Positions 46,113 through 54,064 of a stretch of 64,000 nt of DNA are shown piece after piece. The DNA lies in assembly GCA_934792465.1 (NCBI GenBank), contig CAKVOK010000006.1:23369-87368 (forward strand). The letters run 5' to 3'. The translations under genes were made by a program, and so were the position numbers. The notes beneath the pieces are model-generated. The model saw nothing but the letters and a program-made list of their open reading frames with translations, was not told the DNA's origin and did not search any database. The first letter of the stretch is position 1. Every line of letters begins with the position of its first letter. Origin of the DNA: an uncultured Clostridia bacterium (GTDB lineage Bacteria; Bacillota; Clostridia; RUG12999).

Positions 46113-46901
46113 TTACATTACGCTTTTCTCGCTTTTTTTCATACTCAGCCTGATTTTATCGGCAATCATTGCGATAAATTCGCTGTTTGTGGGTTTGTCC
46201 TTGTTTATCTTCACGGTGTACCCGAATATTCCGGTGAGCGTTTCGATGTCGCCACGCTGCCATGATATTTCTATGGCGTGCCTTATTGCTCTTTCGACTC
46301 GTGACGGTGTTGTTTTGTATTTCTTTGCAATGCCGGGGTAAAGCTCTTTTGTTACAGCGTTTATTATCTCCATATCTTTTACGGTCCATATTATTGAATC
46401 TCTTAAAAACTGGTAGCCTTTTATATGTGCCGGGACTCCTACGGTTTTTATCATGTTGCTTACAATCACTTCGAGATCGTCGCTGTTTGTCGAAAATGCA
46501 TTCATGCTTCTCGACAAATCGGGAGAAACACAGTTGCAGAAAAAATTTATTTTGCTGTAAAGGGTAGATGCGGAAAATGGTTTTCTTAAAAAATATGTTG
46601 CGTTCAGAGCCGCCGCTCTCGACACCATGACGTCGGTGCAAAAAGATGACATCATAATCACCACAGGATGTTTCCTGTTTAGTTTGGATATGCCCTCCAA
46701 TAAATAAAATCCGTCGTATTCGGGCATTACAACATCCGTTACAACAACGTCAACGTTGAAATCTTTAATCATTTCGAGCGCCGTCTTCCCGTTGTCCACC
46801 GCCGCAATTATGTCGAGCGACGGGTATGTTCGCAAACCTTCTTTAATAGTGTTTAACCACTGCTTGTTGTCATCCGCCAGGAGTACCGTTAGTTTTTGCA
46901 T
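46113..46901 (-). CDS. spo0A: Sporulation response regulator Spo0A
   Basis: A 262-residue response regulator that commits the cell to sporulation when phosphorylated. Receiver domain: acidic pair Asp10/Asp11, phospho-acceptor Asp56 (VVVTDVVMP), and Lys107 in RKPF. The C-terminal DNA-binding domain contains HIKGYQFLRDSI and the helix RVERAIRHAIEISWQRGD, both nearly invariant in Spo0A. Its presence is the strongest single indicator of an endospore former. Confidence 0.96.
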   Translation of the reverse strand: MQKLTVLLADDNKQWLNTIKEGLRTYPSLDIIAAVDNGKTALEMIKDFNVDVVVTDVVMPEYDGFYLLEGISKLNRKHPVVIMMSSFCTDVMVSRAAALNATYFLRKPFSASTLYSKINFFCNCVSPDLSRSMNAFSTNSDDLEVIVSNMIKTVGVPAHIKGYQFLRDSIIWTVKDMEIINAVTKELYPGIAKKYKTTPSRVERAIRHAIEISWQRGDIETLTGIFGYTVKINKDKPTNSEFIAMIADKIRLSMKKSEKSVM

Positions 46902-46980
46902 TTTGCTAATCCCCTTCTAAATGTTTTTACATTATTTTTTTGATTTTCCGAATATTCGCTGTAAATCTTTTACAGTTACA

Positions 46981-47009
46981 AGTATATCACATAAAAATCT
47001 AAAATTCAA
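46981..47009 (-). promoter_or_regulatory. Sigma-A-like promoter of spo0A
   Basis: Read leftward: TTGAAT (47009-47004), 17 bp, TATACT (46986-46981). It lies about 80 bp upstream of the spo0A ATG. A possible 0A-box-like GGTCGAAA sits near 47091 but its first base does not match the TGTCGAA consensus. Confidence 0.6.
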
Positions 47010-47295
47010 GAGTTTTTGTTAAATGCTACTAAGTTTCTGTAAAATTGTAATATTCAGTAAAACATTTTTGGTAAGATTGTATAAAGGGGGTCGAAATTTT
47101 GTAGAATTATGTATAAAGCTGGAATATTCTGATTATATCTTGAAATATTTGCTCTTTTTCATGTAATCTGCTTATCCGAAAATATGTTGATTGTAAAATA
47201 TTACAATTGTATTACAATCCTTTTTAAGCATGGCGGTTTACAAACGTTCATATTTTGTTCACTATTCACGTTATCGGTTTTTGTAGGCAAATAAT
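47010..47295. other. Spacer between divergent spo0A and NlpC/P60 genes
   Basis: An AT-rich spacer of about 285 bp without a credible gene. It holds poly-A/T tracts and GTAATATTACAA-type imperfect palindromes (47180-47215 region). The spacing and AT content suggest binding of global regulators but no specific site can be named. Confidence 0.5.
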
Positions 47296-47324
47296 TTGAC
47301 TTTTTGAAAAAAATGTGCTACAAT
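47296..47324 (+). promoter_or_regulatory. Sigma-A promoter of the NlpC/P60 gene
   Basis: TTGACT (47296-47301), 17 bp, TACAAT (47319-47324), giving a short leader of about 85 bases before the TTG start at 47413. Confidence 0.7.
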
Positions 47325-47412
47325 AATATATGTATTTTTAATTTTTTTATTCCTGTTTTATTTTAAAATTAACAAATTTTTAATACAAATAATTATTTCG
47401 GAGGTGTATCCA

Positions 47413-48261
47413 TTGCACAGAAAAAAGGTGTTGAAATTGCTTATATGCGGCATACTTGCTTTGAATATGCGTGCATATGCGGCAACGGGAACGGTTCAGA
47501 CAGATGTGCTTAACGTGCGTGACGGCGCAAGCATTTCTTCTAATGCAACAGGTAAATTAAAACTTGGCGAAAAAGTTAATATAACAGACGTTGTTTCGGG
47601 ATTTTATCAGCTCAACTGCGGAGGCTATACGGCTTACGGAAGTGCGGATTATATTTCGGTAGACGTAGTAAACAGCGGAATTGTTCAGACAGATTATTTA
47701 AACATACGCAGCGGAGCGGGAACGGCTTACGAATCCATGGGAAAATTAAATTCCGGAGATGTAGTTGATGTGACAGCGGTTGTAAACGGCTGGTATGAGA
47801 TTTTGCACAAGGGCGATTTGGCATACGTAAGCAGCGACTATGTGACTCTCGCACCGAGAGATACGGAGCTTGCTTCAAGAGGCGGCACTTCGAGAAATGC
47901 TGCTTCGCTGGTTACATACAGTATGCAGTTCATAGGAACTCCGTATGCAAGCGGAGGTTCTTCGCCGGCGGGATTCGACTGTTCGGGATTCACAAGCTAT
48001 GTATATTCAAATTACGGCGTATCTCTGCCGAGAACGGCAGCGGGACAAGCCGGTGTGGGCGTTGAGGTTTCGAGAAGCGACCTCGTTCCGGGCGATTTGG
48101 TATTCTTCAATACTTTCGGCGGAATCTCGCATGTTGGTATATATGTAGGAGATAATTCGTTCATACATTCGACAGTGCCGGGAGATACGGTGAAAATAAG
48201 CAGTATGTCAAGTTCGTATTACAGTTCAAGATATGTATGCGCACGCAGAGTAATGCGATAA
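47413..48261 (+). CDS. SH3b-SH3b-NlpC/P60 cell-wall endopeptidase
   Basis: A 282-residue exported hydrolase. The start is a TTG at 47413, 6 bases after GGAGGTG, giving a signal peptide to about AYA (residue 22). Two bacterial SH3 domains follow (about 26-75 and 80-135; TDVLNVRDGASISS and TDYLNIRSGAGTAY), then the NlpC/P60 domain with the catalytic Cys in GFDCSGFTS and His in GISHVGIYVG. It cuts peptide stems between D-Glu and Lys/mDAP during wall remodelling. No other anchors are seen. Confidence 0.92.
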   Translation: MHRKKVLKLLICGILALNMRAYAATGTVQTDVLNVRDGASISSNATGKLKLGEKVNITDVVSGFYQLNCGGYTAYGSADYISVDVVNSGIVQTDYLNIRSGAGTAYESMGKLNSGDVVDVTAVVNGWYEILHKGDLAYVSSDYVTLAPRDTELASRGGTSRNAASLVTYSMQFIGTPYASGGSSPAGFDCSGFTSYVYSNYGVSLPRTAAGQAGVGVEVSRSDLVPGDLVFFNTFGGISHVGIYVGDNSFIHSTVPGDTVKISSMSSSYYSSRYVCARRVMR

Positions 48262-48292
48262 GCATTTGCAGAATATAGACTAACCACCCCAA

Positions 48293-48328
48293 TGAGGGTG
48301 TTGCCGTGGGCAACACCCTCATATTTTA
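48293..48328 (+). terminator. Terminator after NlpC/P60 gene
   Basis: Perfect stem GAGGGTGTTGCC (48294-48305) with GGCAACACCCTC (48309-48320), loop GTG, followed by ATATTTT. It separates this gene from rsmD, which starts 22 bp later. Confidence 0.9.
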
Positions 48329-48349
48329 TAATTAAAGGCGGAGATTACT

Positions 48350-48883
48350 ATGAGGATTATTTCCGGAACAAAAAGAGGTATGCTTCTCAAAGCGCCGGAG
48401 GGCATGGACACGCGCCCCACCTCCGACAGAGCGAGAGAGGCACTGTTTAATATAATTGCACCGTATGTTGCAGGCTGCGATTTTCTGGATTTGTTTTCAG
48501 GCAGCGGTGCGGTCGGCACGGAGGCTCTGAGCCGGGGTGCGGAGAAAGCGTATTTTGTCGAAAATTCAAGTGCTGACATTATAAAGCTTAATTTGCAGAA
48601 AGCCGGGTTTGAAAAAACCGCAAAGGTTTTTAAAAGCGATGTGTTTTCTTTTCTGAATACGACGGAGGAAAAATTCGATATTATTTTTTTGGATCCGCCG
48701 TATCATAAAGGATTCGTTGAGAAAGCTCTTGATATTATAGGAAAGAAAAATATGCTGAAAGACGGCGGAACGGCGGTTGCGGAGTGCGATTTCGACGAAG
48801 CTTTGCCGGCGGAGATTTCGGGACTTATGCTTTTTGACAGGCGCAAATACGGCAGAGCAATATTGAATTTTTATAAAAAATAA
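48350..48883 (+). CDS. rsmD: 16S rRNA (guanine966-N2)-methyltransferase
   Basis: A 177-residue SAM-dependent methyltransferase of the RsmD family. RIISGTKRGMLLKAPEG starts it, the SAM loop is LDLFSGSGAVGTEALSRGA, and the catalytic DPPY motif is in IIFLDPPYHKG. It modifies G966 in 16S rRNA. rsmD followed by coaD is a widely conserved pair in Firmicutes and is kept here with a 290-bp gap. Confidence 0.93.
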   Translation: MRIISGTKRGMLLKAPEGMDTRPTSDRAREALFNIIAPYVAGCDFLDLFSGSGAVGTEALSRGAEKAYFVENSSADIIKLNLQKAGFEKTAKVFKSDVFSFLNTTEEKFDIIFLDPPYHKGFVEKALDIIGKKNMLKDGGTAVAECDFDEALPAEISGLMLFDRRKYGRAILNFYKK

Positions 48884-49172
48884 AAGGTTTCGCATATTTT
48901 TTATAACTAAATTAAGATGTCCCCCGCCTCTGTAGGCGGCGGGTTCCGCTTAATTTTTTTCAGCGGCGGATACAATCTCCCGCTGAAAACGTTGAATGAC
49001 GGGGCTAAAGCCCCTTATTGAAAAAAAATTTTCGGAAATTTCTATTTTCCTATTGATTATTTTTGAATTATGTTATATAATATATATAATCTCCTATGTT
49101 CTTTGCCCCTGCAAGGGAGATTGTATAATTCGATTATTAATGCTAATGCGGGGCAGCGGAACGGAGATTGAT
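48884..49172 (+). repeat. Foldback repeat between rsmD and coaD
   Basis: Contains CCCGCC-TCTGTA-GGCGGCGGG (48925 region), CAGCGG...CCGCTG, GGGGCTAAAGCCCC (49002 region) and AATCTCCT...GGGAGATT (49088-49122). The last two match, inverted, the region 51147-51250. This looks like a short non-autonomous element, with hairpins reminiscent of IS200/IS605 ends, but no transposase is present. Confidence 0.6.
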
Positions 49173-49652
49173 ATGAAAACGGCAATTTACCCCGGAAGCT
49201 TCGACCCGATTACAAACGGGCATTTGGATATAATAAAACGTGCCGGCAGAATCTTTGACAAGGTTGTTGTTGCCGTTTTTTACAACAGCGCAAAAAAGTG
49301 CGCCTTTTCCGTGGAAGAACGCATGGATATGATTTCCAAGGCAACGCACGGAATAGATAATATAGAAATTGTATCTTCGGACAAGCTTCTTGTTCATTAT
49401 ATGAAAGAACGTAATATCAACGTCATTGTAAAGGGACTTCGCATGGTGTCGGATTTTGAATATGAATTTCAGATGGCACTTGCGAACAACGCACAAAACA
49501 ACGATATCGAAACCCTTTTTATGATGACGTCGAGTGAATATTTACATCTGAGCTCAAGTCTTGTGCGTGAGCTTGCGCATTACGGCGGCGACCTGAAAAA
49601 CCTTGTACCTGAAGTTGTTATACCGCACGTATATGCAAAATTAAGGAAATAA
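49173..49652 (+). CDS. coaD: Phosphopantetheine adenylyltransferase
   Basis: A 159-residue cytosolic nucleotidyltransferase that makes dephospho-CoA from ATP and 4'-phosphopantetheine. The nucleotide-binding motif is AIYPGSFDPITNGHLDI with the T/HxGH signature, and the C-terminal TSSEYLHLSSSLVRELA block is also typical. The internal ATG at 49173 is chosen; upstream residues of the open frame run through the foldback repeat. Confidence 0.95.
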   Translation: MKTAIYPGSFDPITNGHLDIIKRAGRIFDKVVVAVFYNSAKKCAFSVEERMDMISKATHGIDNIEIVSSDKLLVHYMKERNINVIVKGLRMVSDFEYEFQMALANNAQNNDIETLFMMTSSEYLHLSSSLVRELAHYGGDLKNLVPEVVIPHVYAKLRK

Positions 49653-49668
49653 ATCAGGAGGTTTCACT

Positions 49669-50103
49669 ATGGAAGTTTTACAAATTGTTGATGAATTGGA
49701 AGAAATGCTTGAAAGGAGCATGAATTGCTTCGGACATTCGCTGATTAACAAAGAGAATGTTTTGAATCTGATTGACGAAATACGTCTTAAACTGCCTGAT
49801 GAACTCAAGCAGGCACGCCGTATAAAGGAAGAATCCGAAAACATTATCAAAGACGCACGGGTGCAGGCGGATAAAATCATAGATGAAGCACGTGCAAAGG
49901 GAATTGCGCTGATAGACGAACACGAAATCACACGTGCGGCGAACGAAAAAGCGGCGGCAATTCTCACAAAAGCGGAAGCTACGACGGCTGAAATGGAGAA
50001 CAATGCAGTGGCTTATGCGGAAAGCTTGCTCGACCGTGTGGAGAACATTACTGCGGACGTTTTGAACCAGGCAAGGGACAGCAAACGTCAGCTCAGAAAA
50101 TAG
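49669..50103 (+). CDS. Coiled-coil protein next to coaD (ATP synthase B-like helix)
   Basis: A 144-residue almost all-helical protein. Residues 45-140 form a charged alternating A/E/K/R helix like the stalk of ATP synthase subunit b (KDARVQADKIIDEARAKGIAL). The N-terminal 40 residues are predicted helical and acidic. Similar proteins sit next to coaD in many Clostridia but their role is not established. It lies 16 bp downstream of coaD behind AGGAGG and ends at a bidirectional terminator. Confidence 0.75.
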   Translation: MEVLQIVDELEEMLERSMNCFGHSLINKENVLNLIDEIRLKLPDELKQARRIKEESENIIKDARVQADKIIDEARAKGIALIDEHEITRAANEKAAAILTKAEATTAEMENNAVAYAESLLDRVENITADVLNQARDSKRQLRK

Positions 50104-50134
50104 GTTTGATTTTTTAATGTTGTACATATAGTAT

Positions 50135-50178
50135 GAGGGGGTAGCAAAACAAAATTGTTTTTCTACCCCCTCTTTTGT
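50135..50178. terminator. Bidirectional terminator between convergent genes
   Basis: GAGGGGGTAGCAAAACAA (50135-50152) pairs with the stem 50155-50172 with one mismatch, followed by TTTT on the plus strand and an A-rich region leftward. It serves the coiled-coil gene and the leftward methyltransferase. Confidence 0.85.
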
Positions 50179-50188
50179 TAAAATCCCA

Positions 50189-51097
50189 TTATTTTTTATA
50201 CACTGCCAAAGCATAATTTATATGTTCAAATGCTTTCATGTCAGCACCTTTTTTGTCTATAATCTGTTCTTGTATATCTTTCGGCGTCAGCATCTCGTAT
50301 ATAAGGAAATTGTGCTTTTCGAGAAGCTTTTCCAAATCCGCATAAGAAAAACAGGTTTTCATCGGCTCACCGCCGGCGAGTGCCAGGCTCAGCATATTTT
50401 GCACACGCCGATTAGAAGCTTCGAACAGTCCCTCGTCCGCAAAATCAAAAACAACACTGCTGCCGTCAGCGGAAATTTTTCCGAGAGTATCGAGCATTTT
50501 TTCGATTTCGGCAATATCCAGGTAATAGCTTACTCCGAGCCATGAGAAAAACGTCTTGCGCGATTTGTCAAACCCGGCATTTTCGAGCTTTTTGCCGAGC
50601 CCGCGTTTGCCCAGATCCGCCGGTACGAATACGAGATTTTCGGGAGGCTCGATACCTGCATTTTGCAGCCGTATTTGTTTTTGCAGCTGCGTTTTCGGCT
50701 CGTCAACCTCAAAAACCTTGTGGCTGCGCATAAATTCCGGATTGCGCAGGGCGAATGTGTCGAAGCCGGCACCTAAAATCACATATTGCTCCGTCCCTGT
50801 TTTTACAGCCGTTTTCAGTGCCGTTTCCGCATATTCGGCACGGCACAGAGGAGAGGGCGAGATGTGCGTATTTATAATGTAGTTAAGCGCCTCGGTTTCG
50901 TCTTTGAAAGTGTCTTTTTTATCAGGCTCGAAAAATTCGATTCCCTGCAAGATATGATTTTTTATGAATTCATATTCCTGCTCCGACAGGAGCTTTTCCG
51001 CCGCCGTATCGGCGAAAACGGGGTTTTTGCTGTTTTTTGCGTGATACGCTCTGCCGAATGATGACATAAGCGCCGTTATGCTTCCCATGTAATCCAT
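50189..51097 (-). CDS. LCMT-type SAM-dependent methyltransferase
   Basis: A 302-residue class I methyltransferase of the leucine carboxyl-methyltransferase/TIGR00027-like family. The SAM loop is YVILGAGFDTFALRNP, the acidic cofactor residue is in VFEVDEPKTQ, and FSWLGVSYYLDIAEIEKMLD is typical of the group, which is common in secondary metabolism and in poorly characterised bacterial O-methyltransferases. ATG 51097 is preferred, since GGAG sits 5 bases upstream; two alternative ATGs lie further out. Substrate unknown. Confidence 0.82.
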   Translation of the reverse strand: MDYMGSITALMSSFGRAYHAKNSKNPVFADTAAEKLLSEQEYEFIKNHILQGIEFFEPDKKDTFKDETEALNYIINTHISPSPLCRAEYAETALKTAVKTGTEQYVILGAGFDTFALRNPEFMRSHKVFEVDEPKTQLQKQIRLQNAGIEPPENLVFVPADLGKRGLGKKLENAGFDKSRKTFFSWLGVSYYLDIAEIEKMLDTLGKISADGSSVVFDFADEGLFEASNRRVQNMLSLALAGGEPMKTCFSYADLEKLLEKHNFLIYEMLTPKDIQEQIIDKKGADMKAFEHINYALAVYKK

Positions 51098-51146
51098 ATT
51101 AATCTCCATTCCGCCGCCCTGCATCGGCATAAATAATATAATGTAA

Positions 51147-51255
51147 AATCTCCTATGCAGGGCAAGAAATAAGGAGATTACTGCCGCACATCGCCGTGTC
51201 GAGCGACAGCGACGACTGTTCGACTTTAATTAGGGGCTTTAGAAAAATAGTGCAG
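51147..51255. repeat. Inverted copy of the rsmD-coaD foldback repeat
   Basis: AATCTCCT...AGGAGATT (51147-51179) plus GGGGCTTTAG (51233-51242) are the reverse complement, in the same order, of sequences at 49005-49122. The two copies flank coaD, the coiled-coil gene and the methyltransferase gene. Confidence 0.65.
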
Positions 51256-51487
51256 AATGGACAAACTGAGCAAAAGCAAGGCATCGTCCTTGCTTTTGGT
51301 ACCCGAAGGTGTACATAAGTACATCGAGTGGCGAAGTTTGTTCATAGCATAAAGCAATATTTATTTTAGAAATTCGTTCTCGAACGAATTTCTACATCTG
51401 TTTCAGTTCATTTTGTGCATTTGGGTGTTTGCATTTATACCTTTATATCGGCATTTTCTTGCTTTATGCGGTCTGTGCATTTTTATA
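51235..51487 (+). repeat. Structured foldback element with multi-branch RNA potential
   Basis: An outer stem (51257-51267 with 51335-51345, one G-U) encloses a perfect 11-bp hairpin (51271-51281 with 51288-51298), a GUACC-CGAA-GGUGU hairpin (51299-51312) and a GTAC-ATAA-GTAC hairpin (51311-51322). A 13-bp perfect hairpin (51367-51394) follows. GU wobbles favour a plus-strand RNA. The outer 32 bp (51456-51487) are identical, inverted, to 46007-46038. No gene lies within. Confidence 0.65.
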
Positions 51488-51504
51488 ATGCCCCTAACTT
51501 CCTT

Positions 51505-52134
51505 TCATTTTATGATTGAATTGATAATCTGCTCAAATCCGTATTCCGAAAATTCGTCCTCCGTCATGCCGAGCGATTTCGTCAAAAATACGCCTTTGGT
51601 TTTGATAAGCTCAAATAATCCGAATATGCTCGACCAAAGTATATATACCGTGGGTACGGACTTGACGTTTTGACGGACAATGCCGCTGTTTTTGCCGTCC
51701 TCGACGAAACGCACAAGCAATGCGTTTATTTCTTCGCCGAGCACAATTATGCTTTTCGCCGATTCGCTGAGCTTGTCGAACTGCAAATTTTCCGTATTGC
51801 TTTTGTTTACGCTGCCCGAAGAATGTGGACAATTTACCGTATAGCCTTTCATGGCGGTGCATATTTCCCTGTATCTTGCGAAAAAATCATCGGTTTTTGA
51901 AATCGCTGCCGCTATAGATGATTTCAAAACCGAGAGTCCCTTTGCCGTTATATGGTTCATAATATCGTCTTTCCCCGAAAAATAGGCGTATATTGTACGT
52001 CTGCTGTATTCCGAAAGCTTTGAAATATCGTCAATCGTAGTTTTTTCAAAACCTTTTTCCGAAAAAAGTATCTCTGCCGCTTGCAAAATTCGCTCCCTGT
52101 GAAATTCCGCCGCAGCGTCTTTTTTTCTTTTCAT
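51505..52134 (-). CDS. TetR/AcrR family transcriptional regulator
   Basis: A 209-residue repressor. The N-terminal helix-turn-helix is residues about 15-60 (ILQAAEILFSEKGFEKTTIDDISKLSEYSRRTIYAYF), and the rest is an all-helical ligand domain. ATG 52134 is preferred to the upstream start because AGAGGTGG precedes it. An operator overlaps its own promoter. No obvious target besides itself is present; the methyltransferase gene downstream is on the same strand, 407 bp away. Confidence 0.88.
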   Translation of the reverse strand: MKRKKDAAAEFHRERILQAAEILFSEKGFEKTTIDDISKLSEYSRRTIYAYFSGKDDIMNHITAKGLSVLKSSIAAAISKTDDFFARYREICTAMKGYTVNCPHSSGSVNKSNTENLQFDKLSESAKSIIVLGEEINALLVRFVEDGKNSGIVRQNVKSVPTVYILWSSIFGLFELIKTKGVFLTKSLGMTEDEFSEYGFEQIINSIIK

Positions 52135-52164
52135 TATGCCACCTCTGCACATATATTCTTTTTA

Positions 52165-52204
52165 GTATACTAACAGTATACCATATATTTTATTCAATGT
52201 CAAG
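52165..52204 (-). promoter_or_regulatory. TetR gene promoter with overlapping palindromic operator
   Basis: Read leftward: TTGACA (52204-52199), 17 bp, TATACT (52180-52175). GTATAC-TAACA-GTATAC (52165-52181) covers the -10 box. This is the usual layout for TetR autorepression. Confidence 0.75.
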
Positions 52205-52295
52205 CCTGTTTTGAATTTTTTGGTTAAAAAAACGTATTTCGGGAAAGATATATGCGCAGAATCATTTGCAAATATTTTAAACGGAGGTCTGATTC

Positions 52296-53597
52296 ATGAT
52301 AAAATCAACTGAAATTGAAAGCGTTATCGGACGTGAAATTCTGGATTCGAGAGGAAATCCGACCGTTGAAGCCGAGGTTCGCACAAAAGGCGGCTTCGTA
52401 GGCCGTGCGTCCGTTCCGTCCGGAGCGTCCACAGGTGCGTTTGAGGCCGTGGAACTGCGTGACGGAGGCGCACGCTACGGCGGCCTTGGGGTCAGCGAAG
52501 CGGTTTCCAACATAAACAGTATTATTGCCGAAAAAATCACGGGAATGGACGCACTGGAGCAGGTGAAAATAGATAAGACGATGATAACGCTCGACGGCAC
52601 GCCGAACAAAGGCAGACTCGGCGCAAATGCCATACTGGGCGTATCTCTCGCCTGCGCATATGCGGCGGCAAATTCGCTTAATATACCGCTGTATCGTTAC
52701 ATCGGCGGTGTTAATGCGAAGAAAATGCCCGTGCCGATGATGAATATTCTGAACGGCGGCAAGCACGCCGACAACAGCGTTAATATACAGGAATTTATGA
52801 TTATGCCTGTCGGCAGCAATAGCTTCAAAAGCGCACTTGCAAGCTGCTGCGAAGTGTTCCATACATTGAAAAAAGTGCTTAAAGATGAGGGACTGAGCAC
52901 CTCTGTCGGCGATGAGGGCGGATTTGCACCGAATCTGAAAAACGACGAAGAAGCACTTTCGTTTATAACCGAGGCTATCTCACGTGCCGGATATAAACCG
53001 GGCGAGGATTTCAAAATTGCGATTGACGCCGCTTCCACGGAGATGTATGAAGAAGCCAAGAAAATCGGCAAAGAGGGATATTATTTCTGGAAGAGCGATA
53101 TTTTCAAGACAACGGACGAAATGGTTGATTATTTCAAAGAGCTGTCCGCAAAATATCCGATAATTTCGATTGAGGACGGCGTTGCAGAAGAGGATTGGGA
53201 CGGCTGGGAAAAGCTTACCGATGCATTGGGCGACAAGATTCAGCTTGTCGGCGACGATTTGTTCGTTACGAATACGGAACGATTAAGCCGGGGAATTAAT
53301 TTGAATGTTGCAAATTCCATCCTTATAAAGGTAAATCAGATAGGCACGCTGACGGAAACTCTCGATGCCATAGAAATGGCGCATAAGGCAGGCTACAGCG
53401 CCGTGGCGTCGCACAGAAGCGGAGAAACCGAGGACACCACGATTGCCGACCTTGCCGTCGGGCTTGCCTGCGGACAGATTAAGACGGGCGCACCGTCGAG
53501 AAGCGACAGGGTCGCAAAATATAACAGGCTGCTGCGAATCGAGGAGGAACTCGGCTGCTGCGCACAGTATAAAGCGGATTTCTTTAATATTAAATAA
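52296..53597 (+). CDS. eno: Enolase
   Basis: A 433-residue cytosolic glycolytic enzyme, 2-phosphoglycerate to phosphoenolpyruvate. Visible are the start REILDSRGNPTVEAEV, the substrate loop SGASTGAFEA, the GDEGGFAPN segment with catalytic Glu/Lys neighbours, the SIEDGVAEEDWDGW metal site and HRSGETEDTTIADLAVG. Length is standard. It begins behind ACGGAGGTC and stands alone between the TetR gene and a repeat block. Confidence 0.97.
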   Translation: MIKSTEIESVIGREILDSRGNPTVEAEVRTKGGFVGRASVPSGASTGAFEAVELRDGGARYGGLGVSEAVSNINSIIAEKITGMDALEQVKIDKTMITLDGTPNKGRLGANAILGVSLACAYAAANSLNIPLYRYIGGVNAKKMPVPMMNILNGGKHADNSVNIQEFMIMPVGSNSFKSALASCCEVFHTLKKVLKDEGLSTSVGDEGGFAPNLKNDEEALSFITEAISRAGYKPGEDFKIAIDAASTEMYEEAKKIGKEGYYFWKSDIFKTTDEMVDYFKELSAKYPIISIEDGVAEEDWDGWEKLTDALGDKIQLVGDDLFVTNTERLSRGINLNVANSILIKVNQIGTLTETLDAIEMAHKAGYSAVASHRSGETEDTTIADLAVGLACGQIKTGAPSRSDRVAKYNRLLRIEEELGCCAQYKADFFNIK

Positions 53598-53650
53598 TGC
53601 TTACGGGGCTGTTGAATCAAGACAGCTCCTTTTTTATATATCGGGGCAAA

Positions 53651-54064
53651 AGAGCTAAATTCGCCTGACGAATTTAATTCAGCGGCACAGACCAACGCCT
53701 CCCCTGTGTAAGGGGAGGGGGACCACGCAAGTGGTGGAAGGGTTGTAATAGCTAAATTTGCTATGCGAATTTAATTCAGCTGTTTCGAAGAAACAATTTA
53801 GCTATCGAGAAAAACGAGATAATTTAGCTTTGCACGACAGTGCAAAATTTAGCTTGGAGTATGTGCAGAACAACAACTCCTCAGTCACCTAACGGTGCCA
53901 GCTCTACCAAGGCACGCCTGCGTATGCCGCAGGCATTACTCCGGTGCCCTTGCACAGGGGAGCCTATCGAAGTTTGTGCAAAACCTCATTCGGTGCCACA
54001 AACCAAAGCCTCCCTTGTGTAAAGGGAGGTGGTATGCGCAAGCATATCGGAGGGATTGTCAAAA
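53651..54064 (+). repeat. Mosaic hairpin repeat block 8
   Basis: The 654-bp gap between eno and the PucR-like gene has an AATTTAGCT array (about 53749-53850), G-rich modules with the ACCAC-GCAA-GTGGT stem (53722-53735), and a CAACTCCTCAGTCACC module with the CTACCAAGGCACGCC insert. Orientation is rightward like eno and the next gene. The last unit near 54020-54060 is degenerate (GGTGGTATGCGC). Confidence 0.9.

Noticed and set aside
47085..47110. Spo0A box near 47091 (GGTCGAAA)
   Set aside because: The first base does not match the TGTCGAA consensus and spacing to promoters is unhelpful; evidence is too weak.
51235..51487. IscB-type OMEGA RNA (HEARO) identity
   Set aside because: No conserved core resembling known OMEGA RNAs could be recognised and no HNH nuclease gene is present; only general structure is supported.
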